DNA from: Erwinia_E haradaeae_D | GTDB lineage: Bacteria; Pseudomonadota; Gammaproteobacteria; Enterobacterales; Enterobacteriaceae | Assembly (NCBI RefSeq): GCF_900698935.1 | Contig: NZ_LR217715.1 | Span: 558,001 to 622,000 of the forward strand | Length of the DNA: 64,000 nt | Direction: 5' to 3' | Shown: in pieces, positions 20,087 to 31,092 of the stretch | Position numbering within the stretch: position 1 is the stretch's first letter | Layout: each line of letters opens with the position of its first letter | The notes under the pieces: generated by a model | The model's input: only the letters and a program-made list of their open reading frames with translations | Databases searched by the model: none | Told to the model about the DNA's origin: nothing | Made by a program: the position numbers and the translations under genes

Positions 20087-20665
20087 TTATATCATCATTT
20101 CTTTCTCAATCAGAAGTATGAGGACATGAATAATTTTAATATGGATTTCCTGAATACGGTCAGCATAGCCAAAATGTGGAACGCAAATGGCCACATCCGC
20201 CATACTGCTGATATCACTATTCTCATTTCCCATCAATAGCACTATTTTCATTCCAAGTGAAGAAGCAGCTTGCACTGCTTTTATTATATTTTTTGAAGCC
20301 CCAGAGGTGGATATTCCCAATAAAATATCTCCCGCTTTACCGATAGATTCAATATAACGAGAGAAGACATAATCATAGCCAAAATCATTACTGACACAAG
20401 AAAAATGGCTAATATCTGATATAGCAATCGCCGGATATCCAGGACGATTTTCACGGTAACGACCGGTCAATTCTTCTGCAAAATGCATAGCATCACAATG
20501 GGAACCACCATTGCCACAAGATAGTACTTTACCGCCTTTCTTAAAGGCGTTAGATAGCAATACAGCAGCAAACTCAATTGCTGCGATATTTTCTTTTTTA
20601 TTAAGGAAAAGAGTAAGTGTTTCTAATGCTTGTCTCAGTTCAGCGCGAATGATGTTTTGATACAT
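20087..20665 (-). CDS. gmhA: Sedoheptulose 7-phosphate isomerase GmhA
   Basis: GmhA converts sedoheptulose 7-phosphate to D-glycero-D-manno-heptose 7-phosphate, the first step of heptose synthesis for the LPS inner core. The product has 192 residues as in E. coli (LpcA). The SIS domain is nearly identical to E. coli in GGKVLSCGNGGSHCDAMHFAEEL, TGRYRENRPGYPAIAISD, GISTSGAS and the C-terminal HFGYADRIQEIHIK, which contains the active-site His. (These motifs overlap; the longest runs across residues 45-75.) An AGGGGTGT sequence precedes the ATG. With lpxC in the same window this argues that LPS with at least some inner core is still made. Confidence 0.96.
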   Translation of the reverse strand: MYQNIIRAELRQALETLTLFLNKKENIAAIEFAAVLLSNAFKKGGKVLSCGNGGSHCDAMHFAEELTGRYRENRPGYPAIAISDISHFSCVSNDFGYDYVFSRYIESIGKAGDILLGISTSGASKNIIKAVQAASSLGMKIVLLMGNENSDISSMADVAICVPHFGYADRIQEIHIKIIHVLILLIEKEMMI

Positions 20666-21040
20666 CCAGACACCCCTTTAATTCACAATCCTAAATACCT
20701 ATGTCACGCACTCTATATAGATAGGTTAGTGATATATTAATAACTTTAAGAAATTTAGATGATCTAGGTTCATCTAGAACGTAAAGTAGTTATACTATTT
20801 ATATTTTATAGCATGCTGATCATTAGGAGATTGATCCAATACCATGTAACAATAAATACAAAACGCATACATTATATTCTCTAAAAGACCAACAATATTA
20901 TGGTATAAGAGTATTCTCGCTCTGTTATAAATCTCTGAATGCATAAAATAATATATTTAATCACCTATAGCGCACAGCGAGGCTGAATTAAAAAACATAT
21001 GGAACTTAGTATTTTGTTATACCACAATTATATTGACTTT
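20666..21040. other. Gap between gmhA and the dedA remnant
   Basis: This AT-rich stretch separates the divergent gmhA and accD genes. E. coli dedA (about 660 bases) precedes accD, so most of this space may be a decayed dedA, but I could only read its presumed 3' end (next entry). Confidence 0.35.
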
Positions 21041-21088
21041 AGCACTAAAACGTTAGGCTTGATTATTGATAAGCGAGCACGCTCCTAG
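21041..21088 (+). pseudogene. Possible 3' remnant of dedA
   Basis: In E. coli the membrane protein gene dedA lies directly before accD. Here a frame ending at the stop 21086-21088 reads TLGLIIDKRARS, which lines up with the DedA C-terminus GVIEIIRHKRAAAR. The distance to the accD start, about 210 bases, is close to the E. coli arrangement. Only a dozen residues are involved, so gene order carries much of the weight. The rest of dedA cannot be read. Confidence 0.3.
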
Positions 21089-21297
21089 CTTCCTAGTCTC
21101 TTAAAAGTCAAGCACATTAGAAAAATCTAGATACATACGATGGCTTACCCTGTAAGATTAAGAAACAAAATACATATCAGTGGAGTAAAATCAAAGTTGA
21201 TATCATGACAACTATATGATCCATTAAGATGGTTAGCTCCTGGATAAGCAAAATAGATTAAATGGTATCTAAGATAAAATAACATGACAAGGTATAC

Positions 21298-22206
21298 ATG
21301 AGCTGGATTGAACGAATATTCCATAAACGAAAACTGACTCCCTTACGCAAAACACATATTCCTGAAGGGGTGTGGACAAAATGTAATAGCTGTGGGCAAG
21401 TTCTTTATCGTGCTGAGCTAGAACGTAATTTGAGAGTCTGCCCAAAATGCGATCATCATATGCGCATGCACGGCCGAGATCGGCTGCATAGCTTATTAGA
21501 TTCAGGCTCGCTGATTGAACTCGCTATTGAACTAGAACCTAGAGATATACTGAAGTTTCGTGATTCTAAAAAATATAAAGATCGCCTGATATCTGCTCAA
21601 AGAGAAACGCATGAAAAAGATGCACTTATAGTTATGAAGGGAACGATACATGGCATACCAGTAGTGGCAGCAGCATTTGAGTTTTTCTTTATGGGTGGAT
21701 CAATGGGTGCTGTAGTCGGGGCGCGTTTTATACGTGCCGTTGAACAAGCCATGAAAGATTGCTGTCCTATGATATGTTTCTCAGCATCTGGTGGAGCACG
21801 TATGCAGGAAGCACTGATATCTTTAATGCAGATGGCAAAAACCAGCGCTGCTTTAGCAAAATTACAAGAAAAAGGCCTACCGTATATTTCAGTTCTGACA
21901 GACCCCACAATGGGAGGCGTATCTGCAAGTCTTGCGATGCTTGGAGATCTGAATATTGCTGAACCAAAAGCATTGATTGGTTTTGCAGGACCACGTGTAA
22001 TTGAACAAACGGTGCGTGAGAAGCTACCAATCGGGTTTCAACGTAGTGAATTTCTCATGGAAAAAGGAGCGATTGATATGATCATACGTCGTCCTATGAT
22101 ACGATTTAAACTAGCTTGTATACTGTCTAAGATGATGAACCTTCCATCACCACCAGGAGATATTGATAACGCCATACCTACTGATAAATGCTCACATACA
22201 GTGTAA
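21298..22206 (+). CDS. accD: Acetyl-CoA carboxylase, carboxyltransferase beta subunit AccD
   Basis: AccD and AccA form the carboxyltransferase that transfers CO2 from carboxy-biotin to acetyl-CoA, giving malonyl-CoA for fatty acid synthesis. The 302-residue product (E. coli 304) keeps the N-terminal four-Cys zinc ribbon (CNSCGQVLY ... CPKCDHH) and the crotonase-like core with FMGGSMGAVVGARF, CFSASGGARMQEA and DPTMGGVSASLAMLGD. The C-terminal tail differs from E. coli in sequence. AAGG five bases before the ATG serves as ribosome binding site. folC follows 48 bases later, as in E. coli, and the two are probably co-transcribed. Confidence 0.97.
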   Translation: MSWIERIFHKRKLTPLRKTHIPEGVWTKCNSCGQVLYRAELERNLRVCPKCDHHMRMHGRDRLHSLLDSGSLIELAIELEPRDILKFRDSKKYKDRLISAQRETHEKDALIVMKGTIHGIPVVAAAFEFFFMGGSMGAVVGARFIRAVEQAMKDCCPMICFSASGGARMQEALISLMQMAKTSAALAKLQEKGLPYISVLTDPTMGGVSASLAMLGDLNIAEPKALIGFAGPRVIEQTVREKLPIGFQRSEFLMEKGAIDMIIRRPMIRFKLACILSKMMNLPSPPGDIDNAIPTDKCSHTV

Positions 22207-22254
22207 TCCTAATCTCTACTTTGTGCTAACCATCAGATTATTAATATATAAAAA

Positions 22255-23517
22255 ATGAAGAACTCACCACAGGCTACATCACCCCTAAATACATGGTCAC
22301 ATTACCTTGAGTATTTGCATGCTCAGCCAATTGATCTTGAACTCACACGTGTTACAAATGTTGCAACTAGCCTCAACCTTCTCCGTCCTGCTCCAATTAT
22401 ATTTACCGTGGCCGGTACTAATGGAAAGGGTACAACTTGTCGAGCTATAGAAATGATATTGTTAGCAGCAGGATACAGAGTCGGAGTTTATACATCTCCG
22501 CACCTAATGTATTATTCTGAACGCGTGCGTATTTGTGGAAAAGAGCTAGAAGACCTAGAACATACTAAAGCATTTTCAGTGATTAATATTGCGCGTTCTA
22601 CTACTTCATTAACTTATTTTGAATTTGGGACACTGGCAGCCCTATGGTTATTCAAACAGGCCAAACTAGATATAGTAATACTAGAAGTTGGGCTAGGCGG
22701 ACGCTTAGATGCTACAAATATTATTGATTCCGATGTTGCCATCATTACTACTATCGGGCGTGATCATACGGATTTTTTGGGAGTAGATTATAACAGTATT
22801 GGTCGCGAGAAAGCTGGTATATTTCGTAAAGGAAAGCCAGCAGTAGTGGGTGAACCAAATATGCCAGCTACCATTAGAGAAGTAGCTAAACAAAAAAAAG
22901 CACGACTGTATCAATATAACCGTGATTGGTTTTATTCTGTTGTTGGTAACTATTGGGTTTTTAAAGACCAAAAAGGTAGTATAGGATATTTTCCTCTACC
23001 ACAAATACCCATAGATAATGCTGCTACGGCCCTTGCCGCTATACGCATGTCCTCCATTCAGGTTAATCCGATCATCATACAACGTATACTTCATTTAGTT
23101 ACTTTACCTGGTCGTTTTCAAACAATCGCTCACGCACCTCAGGTCATTCTTGATGTAGCACATAATCCTCATGCTGCACAATATCTAGCCAGAAAACTAA
23201 TAGAAATAAAGAAAACATCACACATACATGCAATAGTTGGTATGCTTCGTGATAAAGATGTTTCTGAAACATTATCTTATCTGATACCCCATGTTGATTA
23301 TTGGTATTGTGCTACACTCACACACCCACGAGGCAGTAGTGCTCTATACCTTATGTCTTTTTTAAAAAAAGCAACATGCTTCTCTTCAGTCGCTCAAGCA
23401 TGGCGGTGTGCAATTGCCAAAGCAAAAAAAACAGATATTATTCTAGTTTTTGGTTCCTTCCACACTGTATCTGAAGTAATTAGATCACAAACAGACAAAC
23501 ATAAAAAAATAAAATAA
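22255..23517 (+). CDS. folC: Dihydrofolate synthase / folylpolyglutamate synthase FolC
   Basis: FolC adds glutamate to dihydropteroate to make dihydrofolate and then extends the polyglutamate tail of folates. The 420-residue product (E. coli 422) is a Mur-ligase fold enzyme: P-loop GTNGKGTTCRAIE at about residues 52-64, the YFEFGTLAALWLF and EVGLGGRLDATN motifs, DHTDFLG, REKAGIFRKGKPAVVGE and DVAHNPHAA near the C-terminal domain. All family landmarks are present, so it should be functional. It follows accD on the same strand. In E. coli dedD, cvpA and purF come next; none is intact here. Confidence 0.96.
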   Translation: MKNSPQATSPLNTWSHYLEYLHAQPIDLELTRVTNVATSLNLLRPAPIIFTVAGTNGKGTTCRAIEMILLAAGYRVGVYTSPHLMYYSERVRICGKELEDLEHTKAFSVINIARSTTSLTYFEFGTLAALWLFKQAKLDIVILEVGLGGRLDATNIIDSDVAIITTIGRDHTDFLGVDYNSIGREKAGIFRKGKPAVVGEPNMPATIREVAKQKKARLYQYNRDWFYSVVGNYWVFKDQKGSIGYFPLPQIPIDNAATALAAIRMSSIQVNPIIIQRILHLVTLPGRFQTIAHAPQVILDVAHNPHAAQYLARKLIEIKKTSHIHAIVGMLRDKDVSETLSYLIPHVDYWYCATLTHPRGSSALYLMSFLKKATCFSSVAQAWRCAIAKAKKTDIILVFGSFHTVSEVIRSQTDKHKKIK

Positions 23518-24372
23518 TGAAATCTCAAATAAAAACCTGAACATTAGTATGTTCGTAGCTAGATTATAGTGTAACGATCCACTAGACACATTAAGAGCCA
23601 CTCACAACCTATAATTAAAGCGGGAATATCGCACAGTAAAAAACCCGTGATGCAAAATAGAGCGGTATCGTAGAAAACTCTGGTCTTAGTCTTCATCTTA
23701 ACGATCACAGCTTCTATATATCTCTCTATCTAACAAGGTTTTTATGAACAAGCGATAGTTTTCGTTACAGAACGGATTAAAAATATTTTTTGATCAGGAT
23801 CCTGCTGCTATTTTAATAACACAATACCAACTATTCCATATACACTATAAATCAAGAAGATGGGTTTTTTCACATTATTTTCTTCATAGAAGAAATTACT
23901 ACCAACTTCATGCAATGAATATCGGTGGATAAGCACATCCCATAACTGAGATTAATGATACACCAACCAGAATTGTTGTACACATCTTGAAAATAAAATG
24001 GTATGATTTACATCATAGATAATAGAATGCATAATTGTTCTTAATATTTTTATTGTCGCTAACATGATATACATATATTTATATGTAAGTATTAAGCAAA
24101 CAACTCATAATTTTTCATCCATGGAGTGATGACAACCATCATGCATCATTGTTTGTAATATTCTTGGACAATTTTAAAAATACTGTCTTGATAGACAGTT
24201 TATGATGATAGATGGCAAATAGGTCACATATGTAAAACTACCATATATCCAAATCACGTGGGACAAAAATATAAAACTCCAATGTTCATGTACTAATAAC
24301 CAATGCAGTACCTTTAGCCATATATTCCCTATAATAAAAAGATTCTCACAATATTAGATGCAGGATATGAAC
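23518..24372. other. 855-base gap, folC to adk
   Basis: No open frame longer than about 40 codons looks genuine. In E. coli folC is followed by dedD and adk is preceded by htpG; I could not read either one. The stretch contains the adk leader with AGGA (24362-24365) placed seven bases before the start used here. Confidence 0.4.
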
Positions 24373-25035
24373 ATGCATATTATTATACTTGGAGCTCCTG
24401 GTTCAGGAAAGGGGACTCAGGCGCAGTTTATTATGGGTACATATGGCATTCCAATAATCTCTACAGGCGATATGCTGCGTACTGCAGTCAAATGTAACTG
24501 GAAATGCGGAAAAAAAATAAAAAAGATAATGGATGCCGGCAAACTAGTGAGTGATGAGATAGTTATCGATTTAGTGAAAGAACGAATTGATCAACCGGAT
24601 TGTCGTATGGGTTTTTTATTTGATGGTTTTCCACGCACACTGCTTCAAGCGCATGCTATAAAATCTGATGGAATTAAAATTCACTATGTTTTAGAATTAT
24701 TTCTCTCGGACAAATTAGTGATAGAAAGAATATCTGGACGTCGTGTTCACGAAAGATCTGGTCGTATTTATCATGTGAATTTTAATCCACCGAAAGTTAC
24801 CAATCGAGACGATATCACTGGCGATATATTAACGATTCGCGCAGATGATCAAGAAGTAATTGTTCAAAAAAGATTAGCTGAATATCATAAAATGACGCTA
24901 CCTCTTGTTCACTATTATAGTCAAGAAGAAAAAATAGGTAACGTGGAGTATTATAAACTTGATGCTAGCAAATCAGTAAAACACATTCATAACACACTCA
25001 CTAGCATTCTTGATAAGCATGATAAAAAATTATGA
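24373..25035 (+). CDS. adk: Adenylate kinase
   Basis: Adk catalyses ATP + AMP to 2 ADP and is essential for nucleotide balance. From the start at 24373 the protein has 220 residues (E. coli 214). The P-loop GAPGSGKGTQ is at about residues 7-16, STGDMLR follows, the AMP-binding DGFPRT lies near residue 84, and the LID domain reads GRRVHERSGRIYHVNFNPP; RADDQE and RL..Y residues follow. A frame beginning five codons earlier is possible, but AGGA seven bases before 24373 and alignment with E. coli MRIILLGAPG favour the later ATG. The C-terminus has a few extra Lys-rich residues. The next E. coli gene, hemH, is missing. Confidence 0.96.
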   Translation: MHIIILGAPGSGKGTQAQFIMGTYGIPIISTGDMLRTAVKCNWKCGKKIKKIMDAGKLVSDEIVIDLVKERIDQPDCRMGFLFDGFPRTLLQAHAIKSDGIKIHYVLELFLSDKLVIERISGRRVHERSGRIYHVNFNPPKVTNRDDITGDILTIRADDQEVIVQKRLAEYHKMTLPLVHYYSQEEKIGNVEYYKLDASKSVKHIHNTLTSILDKHDKKL

Positions 25036-28000
25036 TATTTATTTTACTATCTAAGAATTCTAATAATGCATTACAGAACTCATGGATTATCGAGATCTTA
25101 GAACATAAAAATAACCGCCAATGACCAATTCTAGTAGATATAGCTCCTTATATACAACGTACCCATAAAATATCACAAAAGATCATGCTTAGTATATACT
25201 TATGATATTTGAAAAAACAGAGTGTTGGTTTTCACTCGATCAGAACTGATCGTACTTTATATTGCTTATTTCACCTAACACACGTGGTGTTTAATATTGC
25301 AAAAAACTTTTCAATCCAAAAATTTTAGTGAGCAAAAATGAAAATATGCAAATGATTGAAGTTATCTGTATGTAAGTAGTATGTTGTCATACAGCGTACA
25401 TCTTGCATTAATCTGCATTATTAGCTCTACTGCTTGACGCAGGCATATTACACTATATCCGGCATCCACTTCAATTGTATCATGAAGATATTCTATGATC
25501 ACTACATTAATAAATAAAAAAGTTTGGCAATAACGCTTACGAAAACTGGTAATTCAGTGATTAGAAACAAGGATGTACGCTACTTTATAAGTCTATCGTT
25601 TTAGTGTAGCTTACAGAAAATATTTTTTTACTCTTTTACTAAAAACAAGTATCTCAGAATATGTCTATTTTTTTATAACCGATATACCGATGTGTAGATT
25701 GCATCTACCATTCATACAGAATACAAGTCAATTGCAGAAGCAACGATTTTCTTCCTGCTTACGATAGACATCTGATCTCTTAAGACAATGTGTGTTATAT
25801 CTTCAATCAGGATCCTATGCAGTTACAGAACCTGTTTATTTTTATATTATGCAATGTATGTACTATATACCCTACCTAGAATAAAATGATCTGATAGCTC
25901 GATGTACACCTTGTAGAGAACTGAAATGCTTTATACAGCCAAACATGCTGCCATTGTGTGCTCATCATATTTTATGAATTTGCTCTTTACGTTCATCAAT
26001 CTGATAATTCATTGCACAATTAGCATATTATGTATGCGCTAAACTTTTATTAGACTTCCTGGATTAATACAGACGCTTATTGTCCAGTACTATTCCAAAG
26101 TCTCAGATGATAGCCGCTATAAACATTAATAGAGATATATGGCATGCTATTGGTTATAGAAATCTAAAAAATGTTTCCCACACGTAAGCGTATTCATTTG
26201 ATGATTATGAAATAACCTACTCATACAATGCGCACTATAAAATCCAGAACATAATTCACAACAGCATAACAGTAACTTCTAAAACTGGTTAATAAATAAA
26301 TTAACCTTAATCTGAGAAATATGAAGTATTTATAATATTTTAATATTAATAAAATTAATCATAAATTAATACACATACACCCAATTATAATATATTTCAA
26401 TACTGAGATCCCAATACAATTAATAAAAGTTCTTTATTTGAGAGATGGATATATCATTGATTATAGTCTATGTTTTATACAAATTACATACAATGCACTA
26501 ACTAGTGTGGTACTTAAGCGCAGTAGCAATATATGGTACTCAGAAATAATCGACTGCCAATGAGCCTCCAGCCTTCATTCTTTTGATAGACCACATAGCT
26601 AATTTGATGATTCATGTAATTATATAATTGGCATACCATCACTGCTTGTTAATAGACTATTATTAAAAATAATATCTGCATATGCACACAACATGCGTTA
26701 AGATTTACTAACTGATATCTAAAATAAATCATCGTATTTTTAATAATCAGAATTATTTAGTTCAGAACGCAAAAGTGTTTAATAGTTTTATTTTCAATAA
26801 GTATTTTTATCATATGGTATCATCAATGATAAGAATCATATTCTACGCTATATATTAGAACTGATTATATTATATTCCATAATACACATGGATATATACA
26901 AATGTATTTTTTATGATTTCGTCACTAGTATGTTACTAAAAATAAAACTATTTTTTATAAATCGCATGTTATAATATTAGTATTATACATACTAAAAGTA
27001 ATTTTTATGTATACAATACCAGATATTAGAAGATTGTATCTTGATAATAAGATAGACATACTTACGTGAATACTATTAACATTCTACCCCTTACATATTC
27101 TAGAGCATCCTAAAAGCACTGCGACTTATACAGTATATGAGAAATAATATCATTTATGAATATAGTGTAAAAGCTGATTAATATATGCTATGTATCATAC
27201 AGTTCGATATGATATCGAATCATACTGTAACCAAAATAAATAATAATTCTCTGTCGTCTTTAATGAGATAACAAAAAAAACAATTGGCAACTACTCGAGT
27301 CCCAGATATAGTATTATTTATCACAGTATAATGGTGAGATGATACATTATAGATCAGGATGATGATCGTCTATAGACTATAGCTTATTCTACATATAAGT
27401 ATATGGTTCATATATTAGAAAGATCGCCTGAAACTGAAACGAACACATAAAATGAATTTTATGTTCCTATGTTCTTCACTAATATGTATACTACTACAAT
27501 GTCCACTGGTAAACTCATACTACTAGTTTATGACGAAACTATTTGTTCATAACTCAAATAATTTATTTCTATCCTAAGAATCCTTATATTAAATTATGCA
27601 TTCAACATGTGATTGCACACTAGACTGATCGTATATTAAAACTGAACAAAAAAGAATCCGGACCGTGCAATGTATTTTTTCCATACCACATCATTAGTGC
27701 TTCGTGAATCGTTTTTAATACCGCATACCGAAAAGTTTCTTAAAAATGCGAGGCAATTTACTAGTACAATATGTGAATTTATCATATTTTTATGATAAAT
27801 ATTCTTAATATAGTTCTGCGTTTAGAAGAATGCTATACTTTATCTATATAGTGTTCATATGAAGTTAAATTCTATTTAACTACAGTAAAAATATTGATAC
27901 AAACACCTCTTTTAATATTATATTTATCTTGTCGTTACACACAACTCATAGAAATTAAGATGCTGTTCGTGAAAACAATAAAGTCATAATATCATTAAAT

Positions 28001-28770
28001 GATGCCTCTATTCATTGCTTAACATGCTTGCATCCACTTATGATTAAAGTGCTTATAAAGCAAGTACTCACTAGACTACAGGATGTCGCTACATAGCTTT
28101 TTAATTTAAATTTATGAGTAATCTTAATCTTTTCTAGATTATTATGCGTAGATATATTATCATCTACTGCATGAAGACGTATATGAAACATACACATTTT
28201 ATGTTTGTTTAAAATAAAATACTAAAATATAAAAAATAGAAATTTGATTTATTTTTTTCCCATAGATAATATATATCCTTAACAATACATTTATTTTTGG
28301 TTTATGTATCATAATACAAATTATTTAGTATATGAGTAGTGTTATAATCCGATGATTATAATTGCTGTATATTATACAATATAAAAACATTAAAAACTCA
28401 CAAACACCTTGAGCTAATCAGCTTCATAAATATCAAATAAAATTTGATCAATAGATAACTTAGTGATGCTGATAGAAAATTTTTAAAATATATCGGTGTC
28501 TAAAACATTATTCCTGGAGAACACAGATTCTCTATCTATTAGAATATCAGAAAAACATCATAAAAAATCGACATAGTCCATAACGATATGCACCTGTTGG
28601 CTTTCAGGTATATATGCTTATCTATCATGTAATTTTTACAGACTACAGATGGTAATGATTCTGGATTAACCTAATAGTATTACTGAGGAGTCTATGTAGC
28701 ATTTTATCTTCAATCATAGTTGCAGGTGTATCATGAATCATCATGACAAAAAATTATACCCATTTGTTAG
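25036..28770. other. 3.7 kb gene-free gap, adk to rlmK
   Basis: This is the largest empty stretch. It is very AT-rich, all frames are short, and I found no tRNA, small RNA or insertion sequence. A perfect small palindrome TTCGATAT-G-ATATCGAA lies at 27203-27219. By E. coli order hemH would follow adk, and the missing N-terminal half of rlmL should occupy roughly the last 1.1 kb; I could not read hemH or the rlmL THUMP domain. The only 61-codon frame (28012-28197, minus) has no recognisable similarity. Confidence 0.45.
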
Positions 28771-29823
28771 AGACCTACACACAACCAGCTCCAAAATATT
28801 TATAGTTTATGGCATTACACTGAGAACTATTTCTGTATGGTAGAAAACCAACCACCAGGATTTTGTAATCAATACTCTATTGATTACGCTAATCGTCTAA
28901 AAAAAAATATAAGAAAACTAGAAAAGTGGGCACAAAGACAGCTTATTGAATGTTATCGTATTTATGATCGTGATTTACCAAATTACAACGTAGCAGTAGA
29001 TCGTTATAAAGATTGGATTGTTATTCAAGACTATGCAAAACTAAAAACTCTGCATAACCCTGACACATCTCAAAAACTCTCAAATATCATCTTAACTACC
29101 CTCGACATCCTCCAACAACCATCGAATAAATTAGTAATAAAAACTCGTACAAAAAAACATGGTAGAATTCAGCAATATTATAAAATTAACCAGCATGGTG
29201 ATTTTTTTATAATTACTGAATTTCATACAAAATTATGGGTCAATCTCACCGATTATATCGATACTGGTGTTTTTCTTGATCATCGTCTTGTGCGCAAAAT
29301 ATTAGGTCAAATGAGCCAAGGTAAGGATTTTTTAAATCTGTTTTCTTACACTGCTAGTGCTAGTGTTTATGCTGGTTTAGGAGGGGCTCACAGTACTACC
29401 AGTGTGGATATGTCACGAACGTATCTTGAATGGGCTGACCGAAATCTGTGGCTCAATGATTTATCTGGACATCGGCATCGATTACTGCAAGCTGATTGCT
29501 TAATGTGGTTGCGTGATACCAGGGAAACATTTGATCTTATCTTTGTAAACCCTCCGACTTTTTCTAATTCCAAAAGAATGAAACAGAATTTTGATATACA
29601 AAGAGATCATTTAGAATTACTGTCTAACCTGAAAGGTGTTTTGCGTACAAATGGTAAATTAATCTTTTCTAACAATAAATCTGGGTTTAAGATAAACATG
29701 TCTGGATTGCACGCCTTAGGGCTTTTCGCTACTGAAATTACCTCCCAAACACAACCAAAAGATTTTCCCTACACTCACTCTATGCATAAATGCTGGATTA
29801 TTACGCATTCTACATCGATATAG
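28771..29823 (+). CDS. rlmL: C-terminal RlmK half of RlmL, 23S rRNA m7G2069 methyltransferase
   Basis: E. coli RlmL (YcbY, 702 residues) is a fusion: the N-terminal THUMP/methyltransferase half makes m2G2445 and the C-terminal half (RlmK) makes m7G2069 in 23S rRNA. Only the C-terminal half is present: 328 residues from the ATG at 28837, with DYANRLKKN, ECYRIYDRDLPNYNVAVDRY, WVNLTDYIDTGVFLDHR, the SAM-binding NLFSYTASASVYAGLGGA and NPPTFSNSKRM, where E. coli has DPPTFSNSKRM. The frame stays open for 22 codons upstream of that ATG to a TAG at 28768-28770, and this part (TENYF) still resembles E. coli linker sequence (QKNYH). The listed range includes these codons. No clear Shine-Dalgarno sequence precedes 28837, so the true start is uncertain. 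The m2G2445 activity must be lost from this locus. Confidence 0.9.
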   Translation, partial: RPTHNQLQNIYSLWHYTENYFCMVENQPPGFCNQYSIDYANRLKKNIRKLEKWAQRQLIECYRIYDRDLPNYNVAVDRYKDWIVIQDYAKLKTLHNPDTSQKLSNIILTTLDILQQPSNKLVIKTRTKKHGRIQQYYKINQHGDFFIITEFHTKLWVNLTDYIDTGVFLDHRLVRKILGQMSQGKDFLNLFSYTASASVYAGLGGAHSTTSVDMSRTYLEWADRNLWLNDLSGHRHRLLQADCLMWLRDTRETFDLIFVNPPTFSNSKRMKQNFDIQRDHLELLSNLKGVLRTNGKLIFSNNKSGFKINMSGLHALGLFATEITSQTQPKDFPYTHSMHKCWIITHSTSI

Positions 29824-31092
29824 CAATGCAAAATAATCAAAAATAATCAGATAATTAATATAAAAATCAGTACACGAATCACAATGTCTTCATAGTACAG
29901 ACAGCTAATATTTATCACTAAAGTATATCAATAGATAAAATTTATGAAGCATGAGGATATCTTTAATATATGATTCAAGACTGTAAGTATCAATCTTGCA
30001 TTTCATCATAAATATCACTATTACGAGTAAAAAAGAATCTTTTATCAGGAATATCACAATCTTTTCATGCAGTGTATTCAACAGCATCAGACGCAGAATG
30101 TTTCTATAATATATATGGATTATATACTCAGTATACACTATAGTTTCAGCACATAAAGCTGTTTATTGATCATATATAGTTGATGGCGCTCAGTGTCTAA
30201 ATAAAGATCATATTCACATTTATTATACTAGAAAACATCAAAATCTTTTAAATGTGAATGTTTTACAAATACCTGATTAGGTTGCACATGAGTCTAGTTA
30301 TACATTAGTCAATGACAATATCTAATATTTATAAAAACAACGAAAGCCATGATGAATAGCTCTAGCATGATCATCAAATCGAAATCTGATGTGTCTAATA
30401 AAAAATACAATACTCATTTATATCCAATCATCTCTGTTTTTTCTAGATGACTCACATATTTATTTTTAATAAATAAACTGCACTCGTTGTTGTTTTCTTA
30501 ACATGGAAAATCTATTTTTGATAAATAATATTACTGTATGAGTTAAATATTAGAAGTTGCTTTTCTTATATCACGAATCTCTTCAATATAACTTTGCACC
30601 CTTAACACATAAGTCATTACTTTACTCAACATATGTCTATGTCTGAAAAGAATTATACACAAACACGATTACGTGATATTTCAGAAGAGGACAGACATTA
30701 ATAATGCTAACTGATATATTTTTATTACTAATATGGAAAATAAAATGCACAGCATGCTGAATTAATATCTATAAATATAGAGCGATCGTTGAAACACTTT
30801 TGAATCAAAAATTTTATATCTTCTCCTCATTTTACTAAGGAGATATAATAGATGATACAAGACAAAACAAAAGATACAAGCTACATGTATTTTTTATTGA
30901 CACATCTACATTATATGATGTGTTATTCATTTATTTTTTATTGCATGTACAAAAGGCATTTTGGATTAAATTTGATATATTCATACACATATATAATATT
31001 ATTTTCAATAAGATTCTAATACTTTTATACCTCAAAAACATTATCAGCCTCAAAAAAAATTATCAGTACGGCAATTTAATTGACCTTCAAAC
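29824..31092. other. 1.3 kb gap between convergent rlmK and lnt
   Basis: The stretch separates two convergent genes. It holds a 77-codon minus-strand frame (29905-30138) rich in Ile, Leu and Tyr without recognisable similarity, and an imperfect tandem duplication at 31030-31066. In E. coli uup follows rlmL; I could not read it. Confidence 0.4.
31030..31066. repeat. Imperfect tandem duplication of 18/19 bases
   Basis: The unit CCTCAAAAACATTATCAG (31030-31047) is followed immediately by CCTCAAAAAAAATTATCAG (31048-31066). The copies differ only in the A-rich middle. It lies just beyond the 3' end of lnt and looks like a replication-slippage product. Confidence 0.8.

Noticed and set aside
27203..27219. 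Palindrome TTCGATAT-G-ATATCGAA as a regulatory site
   Set aside because: It lies far from any gene and is compatible with chance in AT-rich DNA; no second copy noticed.
28012..28197. 61-codon minus-strand frame in the adk-rlmK gap
   Set aside because: No similarity to known small proteins and no context support.
29905..30138. 77-codon minus-strand frame
   Set aside because: Low-complexity composition (Ile, Leu, Tyr), no similarity recognised, no ribosome binding site; a chance frame in AT-rich DNA.
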